The position numbers and the translations under genes were made by a program. From contig BFEA01000026.1 of NCBI GenBank assembly GCA_003427395.1, positions 4,371,223-4,392,319 of the forward strand: a stretch of DNA of 21,097 nucleotides, in the 5' to 3' direction. Shown here piece by piece: positions 8,771-16,500 of the stretch. Origin of the DNA: Chara braunii (lineage: Eukaryota; Streptophyta; Charophyceae; Charales; Characeae). The notes beneath the pieces are model-generated. The model was not told the DNA's origin. It did no database searches and saw nothing but the letters and a program-made list of their open reading frames with translations. The number at the start of each line of letters is the position of its first letter. The first letter of the stretch is position 1.

Positions 8771-8995
8771 TCATCTAGCCTTCCATGGAAGCTCTCCTGT
8801 TGGTGGAGGCATCTTCAACTGCTTATTGTCAAAAAGAAGCATCCCGTACACTCCTGCTCCCTGACGCAGAATTAGCTCAGTGATCTGCCGAGCCAAGCTA
8901 CCCCAATCCACATCTGGGTCTTCCGTGCTGCCGCCCAAGTTGATCTGCCACATCATGAATACAGTCCATTCATCAACCCAAAGAAAAGTTTAAGT
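8771..8995 (-). pseudogene. Possible fragment of a LINE ORF1 C-terminal domain
   Basis: The minus-strand frame reads LWVDEWTVFMMWQINLGG, then DVDWGSLARQITELI, then GAGVYGMLLFDNK, and ends in TGA at 8771. It resembles the C-terminal part of LINE B ORF1: TVNQYHTMQ, then DINWGEVARAIITTVV, then TAGYTISGQMILM. The shared pattern is D-x-(D/N)-W-G-x-x-A-R-x-I. The match is short and by eye only, so it could be chance. If real, it is a relic of a diverged LINE in the same orientation as A and B. Confidence 0.35.
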
Positions 8996-9430
8996 TTTGT
9001 TGTTACAAGGGAAAGGATGTATATCATGCATGTGACATGTATAGGGTAGATTCGTGTAGACATGACACTCGACACGCTTTCAGCCCATTAACAAATGTAT
9101 AATTGGTACTCTGCGGCATCAGTTATAAATTGAACAATGATAAGAGAGAAGATGAGGGGGGAGATTAAAAAAAGCATGGCCGCTGCAAACGGATGCCATC
9201 TGTAGTCCAGAAATAGTCCAAACATCTGCGCTACCTGTCGAGGCCCTCAGGATCGCTTCGGGTGCCTGGTTGCCCACCTGGATGGGGCTGACGGCGTCCC
9301 AAGCATCATCAGCAGATTCAGCACAGAACGAAAAAAAAAAAAAGGAAAAAAAAAAACAAAAAAAAAAAACAAATTTAGCATTGTTCCATTGTTCTACTGT
9401 TCAGCAGTTGTGCACAAACATTCCGGTCGT
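8996..9430. other. No gene recognised; A-rich run at 9331-9371
   Basis: Unassigned sequence. The A-rich run (A13, GG, A11 and so on) gives lysine-rich open frames without meaning. Confidence 0.5.
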
Positions 9431-9465
9431 TTTCAGCCGAAGCAGGGTAAAGCCTCCTGTATCTC
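9431..9465 (+). repeat. Second copy of the SINE-like 3' tail
   Basis: TTTCAGCCGAAGCAGGGTAA, then AGCCTCCTGTATCTCGA, aligns with 7389-7422. Its hairpin (9443-9447 with 9455-9459, 7-base loop) is kept by one paired change, C:G to A:T. There is no poly(A) after it. Confidence 0.6.
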
Positions 9466-9587
9466 GATTGACCTGTAAATATTTCCACGAGGGACGCTGG
9501 GCCCACTTCCCAGCATGTGATGCCTTCCCACGAATAGTTTGGAGCAATGTTTTTTGCGATTTAAGAAACAAAAGGGGGGGGGGAGGG

Positions 9588-9660
9588 GCTGGCGTAGCTC
9601 AAGTAGTACACCCATGAGCTGTTGAAATACAGATCTCAGTTCGAACCCAGACGGACTCAG
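9588..9660 (+). repeat. tRNA-derived SINE head, copy 1
   Basis: It has an A-box-like TGGCGTAGCTCAAGTAGT and a perfect B-box GTTCGAACCC (9639-9648), spaced as in a tRNA-derived RNA polymerase III promoter. Between them lies TACACCCATGAGCTGTTGAAA. It does not fold as a working tRNA: no acceptor stem and a poor anticodon arm. A second copy lies inverted at 11471-11532. The SINE body probably continues to at least 9767. Confidence 0.78.
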
Positions 9661-9711
9661 ATCAGTAAGGTAACGCTGCATTTACCTGTGGCCAGTCAAT
9701 TCAAGATGATA

Positions 9712-9767
9712 CGGTTGATGAAAAGAGACTTAGTACAGACTGTGGTTGGTATGGTAGGTTTCTTGGG
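9712..9767 (+). repeat. Repeat R2, copy 1 (downstream of the SINE head)
   Basis: CGGTTGATGAAAAGAGACTT, then AGTACAGACTGTGGTTGGTA, is repeated with changes at 10397-10455. It lies 50 bases after the tRNA-like head, so it may be the SINE body. Confidence 0.6.
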
Positions 9768-9951
9768 GTAAAGATTAGAGTAGGGGGACCCGTTGCTAGT
9801 TGGAGATCTGGGGGGTCAGCCACTAGGCGTGGGAGGGGTTAGGATGAGGGCTCCCCTTAGGACAGCTTGCCCGTGGAATAGGAAACAGTTGATGATAGTA
9901 CAATCCATGGTCGATGTCTGTCTGAACTAGGACCCTACAGACTGCCCATGA

Positions 9952-10536
9952 TACAAGGAAACTCCCAGTCCCCCTTCCTCTCGACGTCGTGCTGATGCTA
10001 ATCTGCGGGGTTCTTTGTCTTACCGACAGCCTGCTCTGCCACGTCGACGGCGTTCGTCGTTTACGCGCCGACCCCGCCAGATCAGATCTGCCTTTCCAGT
10101 GGTGACCGATTCGGATCTGCGGGTAGACATACCAAATATTTGTGGTTTGACAGCCACAAATGTCTGCCTACAGGCTTATCAGCATCAATGTTATAGTGCA
10201 TCCCAATTTCTTACGATTGCTTATCAGCTTGACGCTGTTGAAAATCAGTTGTTGTTTGACCATAATAGTCCACCTGCAGAAGGTAGTAACTATACTACCT
10301 CCGGAGGCTTTACTGTAAATGTCTTACAGTTAGCGTTTCACGGTCGCCACCTTCTTATGCATCATGCGATGCCAGGCGATGACCTCAATAACCATCCAGT
10401 TGATGAAAGTGAGACTTGGTACAGTCTATGGCAGGTACTGGTAGGGTTCCTGTGTCGGGGGGGGTCTCCACAGGATAGGTTGGGTTGCCTGCCTCCTATG
10501 TTCGGGTTACTATCTACAAAAAAGAACAAATACTGA
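9952..10536 (+). CDS. Unidentified open reading frame, 194 codons
   Basis: An open frame between TGA at 9949 and TGA at 10534 with no clear ATG near the start. It begins with an arginine- and serine-rich segment (SSRRRADAN, LPRRRRSSFTRRPR), then a more mixed part (VVTDSDLRVDIPNICGLTA, ASQFLTIAYQLDAVENQL). No known domain or catalytic motif was recognised. Its last quarter overlaps repeat R2 (10397-10455), so that end is not gene-specific. It could be an exon, a relic or chance. If UAR codes for Gln here its limits stay the same, since both bounding stops are TGA. Confidence 0.25.
   Translation, partial: YKETPSPPSSRRRADANLRGSLSYRQPALPRRRRSSFTRRPRQIRSAFPVVTDSDLRVDIPNICGLTATNVCLQAYQHQCYSASQFLTIAYQLDAVENQLLFDHNSPPAEGSNYTTSGGFTVNVLQLAFHGRHLLMHHAMPGDDLNNHPVDESETWYSLWQVLVGFLCRGGSPQDRLGCLPPMFGLLSTKKNKY
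10397..10455 (+). repeat. Repeat R2, copy 2
   Basis: CAGTTGATGAAAGTGAGACT, then TGGTACAGTCTATGGCAGGT, matches 9712-9767 with scattered differences. No tRNA-like head precedes this copy. Confidence 0.6.
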
Positions 10537-11115
10537 TGACAACAGTGTGCACAGCGAACAACCTAACAACAGTAACAACAGCTGTGTACACAAAAAATGA
10601 TACGAACGCAAAATAGGTCCACATATGGGACTTGTACTGAAACGTCTGTACCTAGCACCTGAAGTACCTGGGCGACAAGGCTCACACAAATATGCTTCGA
10701 TCAGGGCTGAGTGGGGTGTGTGGGACTCAGCTTAGCCCTGGTACCTACAACCACAGTTCGGTCAGGTCACCCCCAAGGCTGGAGGGTGACGATCCTGAGT
10801 GGTAGACACTGAGGTAGGATAGTGGGAGTAGTGCACGAGGAGAAGTTTCCGAAGAGGTAGGTTGGGAGGGAGTCCTATAGGATTAGGGGGCCTCTACCAC
10901 ATGGCCGAGTGCCGAAGGTGACTCTCATATGTCTGTAATCCAGCCTCTACAACAACCTGGGCTTTTCGGAAGGAAAAAAAAAGAAGAAAAAAAAAAAAGA
11001 TGATATCTCACAGCCATTGCCCTTACAAAAAAAAGATAATGTAGGGATTAAAAAAATAAACAAAAAAAGGGAAATGGGCTTGAGATATCACTTTTTTTTT
11101 TTTGGGAGGAAACAA
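10537..11115. other. No gene recognised; one hairpin and A-rich runs
   Basis: Positions 10702-10708 (CAGGGCT) pair with 10734-10740 and GAGT (10709) pairs with ACTC (10725), giving a bulged hairpin. A-rich runs are at 10974-10999 and 11030-11068, and T runs at 11091-11103. I see no coding or RNA gene. Confidence 0.5.
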
Positions 11116-11250
11116 CCCCGGGATCAGCTTGAAGCGCTGGTAGGAGCAGATGCCTCAAGCTTTCTCGGAGGAGGCTCCATCTATTGGTGGGGAGCCACAC
11201 CTGCTCGAAAATTGGCCCAGCGTCCCTTTACACATTTGTACATTAAAAAA
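11116..11250 (+). repeat. Dispersed repeat R1, copy 6 (longest)
   Basis: A full-length-looking copy. The upstream half (GGGATCAGCTTGAAGCGCTG, then TAGGAGCAGA) matches copy 1, the core has GGCTCCATCTATTGGTGGGG, and the 3' end is GTACATT plus A6. The second hairpin is weaker here (CTCGAAAATTGGCCCAG). Confidence 0.8.
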
Positions 11251-11470
11251 CAGGGACAGGTTGAAACATGTGGGGGGATTGCCTTGTCAATCAGACGGCA
11301 GACCGCCATTAATATTCAATGAGAGTCATTATGAGACACTAGCTACTCTCCCCCTTTATTTACTGTACGTTGGTCAATGTCGAGGGTGGCCATCATTGAA
11401 CTGACTGGCCCTAGGTAATTCAGAATTGTTGTACTCTTTTCATCTTGTTGTACTCTTTGCATTTTGATGG

Positions 11471-11532
11471 CATCTGGGTTCGAACTTGGGTCTGTATTTC
11501 AACAGTTCATGGGTGTACCAACTGAGCTAGGC
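11471..11532 (-). repeat. tRNA-derived SINE head, copy 2
   Basis: On the minus strand it reads CTAGCTCAGTTGGTACACCC, then ATGAACTGTTGAAATACAGA, then a perfect B-box GTTCGAACCC (11477-11486). It is close to the copy at 9588 but opposite in orientation. The A-box region is nearer to a real tRNA D-arm than in copy 1. No acceptor stem closes, so this is not a tRNA gene. Confidence 0.78.
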
Positions 11533-11758
11533 TCGTTTGTATCTGAGGAGTTTTTCTGCCAGATTATTCGAAATGGTCCTGAAGAAGATTGGTGTACAAG
11601 TTATGGACAGAGAATGGTCGATTGGGACTTCTCCAACAGTGGATGGGGAAAATGGGATTTGGCCACAAGTTCAGGAAGTGGATCAGACTGTTATACAATG
11701 ATGCCTATCGGGGAGTACAACCCATCGAGCACATGTCAATTTTTACCGGCTGACTAGA
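11533..11758. other. Unassigned sequence abutting LINE B's broken end
   Basis: No similarity to LINE A's C-terminal coding region is seen here, although LINE B should continue into it. It may be part of an inserted SINE or other repeat, or a rearrangement junction. Confidence 0.45.
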
Positions 11759-13252
11759 TCGGTGTTCCAGGCAGGATCTTGCTGTCAGCCAGTCCGGGGT
11801 CGGAAGGCACCTGTGTATGATTTGCCACTGTAATGCCCTGTGGGAGGTGGGCATGATATGAGCGTGAGCGGTCCATGGGATATGCCACAGGTTCTCCTCC
11901 TCTACCGGGGAGTCCCTTCTCCACCTTTCTCGTACTACTGGTGATGATGGGACACGTGCGTGGACGTGTTTGTATCCTTCTCTCACTGTGTATTGCCAGA
12001 TAGGGGTCGGGTTACACCCTTTCCACTCCCATTCCTCAGGGTCGAAAGGTAGGGCCCCCACGGGGTTGGACATTTCATATGCGTAGAATCCCGTAACTTC
12101 AGATCCTACTACTCTAATTCTAATGAGTCCATCTTCTTCACTTGTTCTGTCCAGAATAGGAGTCCTCTTTAGGGGAGCCCATCTGGCCCCTGGCACGTCC
12201 GGTTCGAAGGCCTGCAGTCTCATGCCATCGTGGGTGGCGTTGAGTACTCTGTAAATAACCATCGGGATTTGGTTCGGAATGACTCGAGTCACCCAATCAT
12301 GAGTCCTTATCGATGGTCCTTGTTGCAATGTAACCACCGATTGTGGTGGGACTGCTGAACACAGTTGGTGCAGTTTATCTTGGAGCCTTTTAACGTTTTT
12401 GAGTGTGGGCTGCAGCTGTTGTAACGATTTCCATGTTCCTGCGCGACTGTCCCACAAGTCCCCCACCATAAAAACTCCGTTTTTAACCCATGTGAGCCAG
12501 TGGGAGCCGGTCGATAGCGAGAATGGCTCCCCTGCAACATCACCGATGTACGGATTTCCGAACATTGGCTGTCGCCACAACTCATGCCATCTCAGAGGGG
12601 GGGGCTTTTGTGTTGGCCCCATCTGTCTCCACAGTTCCACCATCGTGGTCCACAGGGGGTCATTCTTAAGATCCCATCTGGTCCTGTTCCGGGGCGATCC
12701 ATCCCTCTTGCGCCTCGGGGGGCATGGTAAGAACCATGCCGCATTGACCAACCAGGTGAGGAGGTGAATCTGATGGTGAGGGGGAGAGGGAGGAGCTAGG
12801 TGTGACAGTTGGATATACGCCAGGGGCTGCCAGGGAACGTCATTGGCGAGCAGCAGGTGAGTAATTATTTTAAACATCAGCGCTCTGATCTCGTCACCCG
12901 GATCGAGGATGCCCAATCCCCCCACCGCCTTTGGTTGGGTAATGTACGTCCATGCCACTCTCTTGATGCATTTCGTTTTGGCATGATCGTTTCTCCACAA
13001 GTAGGCTGCCAATGCCTCTCGCAGGTGCGCCAAATGCTTTGCGGGGATCTGCCAAAACGCTGTTTTGTACCATATGGTGGCCAGGATAACGTTATTTATT
13101 GTCAGCGCCCTTCCCACCAGTGAAGTGGGCAGGCCGTCCCATTTGGCCAGTCTTTGCAGGGCTGTTTGGACCAAAGCTTGTCCGTGGTCTAGCGGGGGAC
13201 CCAGTGCTGTAAGACGGATACCCAAGACCCTTATTGCCTCCTCATGAGTTCT

Positions 13253-13363
13253 CTAGTTGACCGGCGGGTCTTGTGGGGGTTGGGCGTTTTGTGGAGAAAG
13301 CCACCAGCCTTCCGTCTTGGTCCCCCAATTGACCTTCATGTCCGCCGCTATGGCGAAGGTCTA
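13253..13363 (-). other. In-frame TAG pair in LINE B reverse transcriptase
   Basis: TAG codons at 13361-13363 and 13253-13255 bracket 35 open codons including ADMKVNWGTKTEGWW, which matches LINE A. Reading continues in the same frame on both sides. LINE A has other residues at both places (H and, near the second, W). Confidence 0.85.
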
Positions 13364-15329
13364 GATTGTGTCTGTTAGTGCTCTAAGGGATGCCTCTGAG
13401 GCGTTAATGAGGACCTTGAGGTCATCGACGAACAGGGATGTCACCGGTATGGATTGCGTGGGCAGTTTCGGAATGTCTATTCTTTCAATGTTTTGGTTGA
13501 TCCTGATCATTGCCGCCAATGCTTCCGTCACCAGCACAAAGAGGAGCGGGGCCACCGGATCTCCTTGCCTCACCGATCTTTGGAGAGAGAACGGGGGGGG
13601 AGAGATGGCCATTTACCATGATGTTAGTTGTGGCTGACCTGTGCATGGTGCACACCCATGCTCTGAAGGTAGCGCCAAAGTTCATTTTGAGCAGGCATGC
13701 GTCCATGAAGTCCCAGTTCACGTGGTCGTAGGCCTTCTCGAAGTCTATGAACAAGATAGCCGCCTGCCTGGCATATTTGATTGTCTCATTCACGAGGAGG
13801 ACGTTATCCTGAATGTTACGTTGGGGCATGAATCCCGTTTGGTCCTGGAAGATCAGGTGCCTCATATGTGGGAGCAGGCGGTTAGTAAGTGCTTTGGACA
13901 CCATTTTATAAGGTAAGGGGAGGAGCGTGATTGGCCTATAATTCCTTACGTCAGCCTTATTCCCTTTTTTGTACAGCAGTGCGGTCACCCCCTGGGAGAT
14001 CAGATCGCCAAAGGACCCTTCCGTTTGGACCGCTTGCACGTATACCTCTATGCTTTCCTGGAAGGTGATCCAGTTTTGAAGCCAGAACTCTTTCGGGAAG
14101 GAGTCGGGGCCCGGGGTCTTTTCATCTTCCATACCCCTCGGTGCTTCCAACAGCTCGTCTGTTGTTAGCGGGGCTTCCAACAGATCACGTTGGGCTGTGG
14201 ACAGCATTGCTGGCAGATGTTCCAACATTGATTGCCTTGCTTCTGCCAGCCTTTGTGCCCCCCACTGAGCTGACTCTGAGGCGTAAAGCCTTTGGTAGTA
14301 CTGTGCCACATAGTCTACAATAGAGTATGCATTAGTGGCATCCGGGATTGAGCTGTCGAAAGGGTGGCGAAGGGAGGATACCACTGCTTGCCTTGCTCTA
14401 GCTTTGGCCTTCCGGAAGAATGTTTTCGCCATCGTGCCGTCTGTGTCTTGTTTCCGTATGCGTGCCTGGGCGCGCCATGCCTTGGCTTGGGCAACCAAAT
14501 ATGTCGGAAGGTGTTCTCTGGCGGCCTGTAGACTATGATAAGTTGCGTCATCTAAGGGTTCGGACTGCAGCTCGGCGTCCCAATTTTCCAGTTCTTTCAG
14601 CAGGTTGTCTAGCACTGTTTCTTTCTCTCTCGCATGGTTTATGGAAAATTTCTTAATCCGCTCCCTTAGTTGTGCCACCCCTTCGTTCAACCAGTCAACC
14701 TTTGAGGGTGCCATGGCCCTCTTTGATTCCCAGTACCGCCAAAAGTAATTTACGAGGCTTTTCAGGGTTGGCAACTTAAGCAGCGAGGTATTGAACTTGT
14801 AAAAGCTGGGGCCTTTTTCAATGACCGAGTGGAATGAGAGGCCTAGAACAATCCCTCTGTGATCGAAAGATTTGCAGGGGTTGAAGGCCATGATTGCTGC
14901 TAGTGCTAGTGTCCCCACCAGTTCTTCGGATATGAGGAAGAAGTTTATCCTAGAGTTGAATCTGCCTGCTGGACCTCTAGATCCGACGCATGTGTATGCT
15001 CGTTTCGTGGGGTGTAGTATTCTATATGCATCTTTGAGTCTCAGTGTGGCCGTAAACCTAGAAAGCATGTCCACATCTGGGGCCCACCTTTCTTGGGGGG
15101 GTGATTGTCCCTGCGAGGCAGTGGTGGACCTCCTATCCATGAGGGGGTCCGGGGTGACATTAAAGTTCCCTGCTATGATGAGGGGTGGGCCTGTTGGGAG
15201 CTCCTGCTGGAGATGCTGCGGGAATTCTACTCTTTCCAGAGGGTCGTTTGGAGCATATACACTCACTATGCCGATCTCCTCCTCCCCCAGCATTGCTCTT
15301 AGGTATACCCATCTCCCATTATGGCGGTC

Positions 15330-15332
15330 CTA
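15330..15332 (-). other. In-frame TAG in LINE B endonuclease
   Basis: It lies between LTPLDCK and DRHNGRW in one continuous frame. LINE A has tyrosine at the aligned position (YDYDRHHGRW). Confidence 0.9.
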
Positions 15333-15632
15333 CTTGCAGTCCAGCGGTGTGAGTCTCGACGAGGGGGGAATCCATATGGCAACCCCTGTCGATGCGCCTG
15401 GTCTCGCCGGGGCCGAGAAGGACACATACAGCCAGATACATTTTTCCTTGGCTCTGTGAGTGGGTGAGTGTGTCAGATGCGTTTCTTGCACACATATCGC
15501 ATCCGGCCAGGTAGTTGCTCCTTCCACTCTAAACATCTTCCAGATTGCATCTTTTTTTTCCTGAGAGGCTTGGGCCAGCCCGTTGAGGTTGAGTGCTCTA
15601 ACATCCAGGTCCACCCGAGAGATCTTGCGCAT

Positions 15633-15895
15633 CCACTGTGGAGGGCGTCTGAGTGGAGGCTGCACCCCGGGGGCGGGGGGCGGGGGGCGGTACTGGTGGG
15701 GGTGGGGGTGGAGGCGGGTGGTATACTGCACACTGCATCATTGGTTGAGCTTGCTTATCCAGTGGATAACGTTTTGTGCAGTCCCCGTCTGTTTATGCTG
15801 TTTCCCCCTGCCCCAATATGCATGATGATGACTTGGGGGGCTGAAGTGATCGGGCGGGTATTACCGGCCGAGGAGACAGTTCCAGTTCAAATTCT
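15633..15895 (-). other. LINE B ORF1-ORF2 junction
   Basis: A spacer between the TGA of ORF1 (15896-15898) and the likely ORF2 ATG (15632). It holds a C-rich run on the sense strand (G-rich at 15668-15718 on the plus strand) that could stall ribosomes or form a quadruplex. Bases 15689-15804 recur exactly at the window's end, next to sequencing adapter. Confidence 0.6.
15689..15804 (+). repeat. Source copy of the 116-base terminal duplication
   Basis: Identical base for base to 20982-21097 (offset 5293). Here it sits naturally between LINE B ORF1 and ORF2. Confidence 0.97.
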
Positions 15896-16500
15896 TCATC
15901 CGATTCTGATTCTGGTTGTGATTCCTCTGAGTGTCCCTTGCAGCCCTTGTTTTGAGTCCTCGTTTGAGAGCATCCTCGTCATCGTCTCTACCATGGGGGT
16001 CACTTCGGCTGTGTGCTGTACGTCGAGCTTATTTTTGGCCAAGAGGCCAGCAGGAATCATGTGCAGTATGGGGGGGAAGGCGTGGACCATCTGGCCACCT
16101 TGGACCTCGGGATTGCGGTGGAGCACAGCTCCAATTTCTTCCACTAACACTGAGGGCCAGAACTGTCTGTCCTCCGTGTACATCCCCATTTTGTCCTCCC
16201 TCCCTTGCATCAGGATCATTTGGCCAGAAATTGTGTAGCCTGCCGTTTTCTTGTTTAGTTCATCCAGCAAATCAACCACTGTGGTGATGATAGCCCTCGC
16301 TACCTCACCCCAGTTTATGTCCTGCATTGTGTGATATTGATTTACTGTCCGTTTTATTGCAGTTTTTCCTATGATTCTCCGGCGAATTCTCTCCCAATGC
16401 AGAGGGGGGATAATCTCAGCGAGGGATCCGCCTGACGGGGCCAGCGAGTTCTTCAATATCCAGTCAGTGAGCTCCTTGAGCTGTGCGCGCACGTGTTTGT
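15896..16500 (-). other. ORF1 C-terminal domain of unknown family
   Basis: The last 200 codons of LINE B ORF1 are free of low complexity and look folded: QLKELTDWILKNSLAPSGGS, LHWERIRRRIIGKTAIKR, DINWGEVARAIITTVVDLL, QFWPSVLVEEIGAVLHRN, MVHAFPPILHMIPAGLLAKN. I do not recognise the family. A short similar piece lies at 8771-8995. Confidence 0.55.

Larger units (their letters stand above)
11759..15632 (-). pseudogene. LINE B ORF2: endonuclease and reverse transcriptase, incomplete
   Basis: It would nick target DNA and reverse-transcribe the element RNA there. The start is taken at ATG 15632, just before VDLDVRALNLNG; the frame is open back only to a TGA near 15740. The endonuclease shows LNLNG, QETHL, SVYAPNDP, IAGNFNVTPD (the usual GDFN is GNFN, so the catalytic Asp is lost), SRINFFLIS and KSFDHR. 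The linker has FWRYWESK and EDEKTPGPDSFPKEFW. The RT has YRPITLLPLPYKMVSKALTN, LFIDFEKAYDHVNW, RQGDPVAPLLF and SLFVDDLKVL. A G8 run (13593-13600) shifts the frame by one base. TAG codons lie at 15330, 13361 and 13253. Similarity to LINE A stops after PDWLTARSCLEH, before the zinc knuckle. Confidence 0.93.

Noticed and set aside
8874-8912. tRNA-like TTAGCTCAG word
   Set aside because: No B-box at the right distance, and it lies within the possible ORF1 fragment.
9588-9660. A functional tRNA gene
   Set aside because: A- and B-boxes are present but the acceptor stem does not close and the anticodon arm is poor; an inverted relative exists at 11471. A SINE head explains it better.
11464-11757. 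97-codon plus-strand open frame
   Set aside because: Its first third is the antisense of the tRNA-derived SINE head; a similar antisense peptide appears at the other SINE copy.
1385-15632. LINE A and LINE B as halves of a recent segmental duplication
   Set aside because: Their proteins are clearly diverged along their whole length and their truncations differ, so they are separate insertions.
15468-16238. 256-codon plus-strand open frame
   Set aside because: It is antisense to LINE B ORF1 and its junction, has no recognisable motif, and the opposite strand has clear LINE protein.
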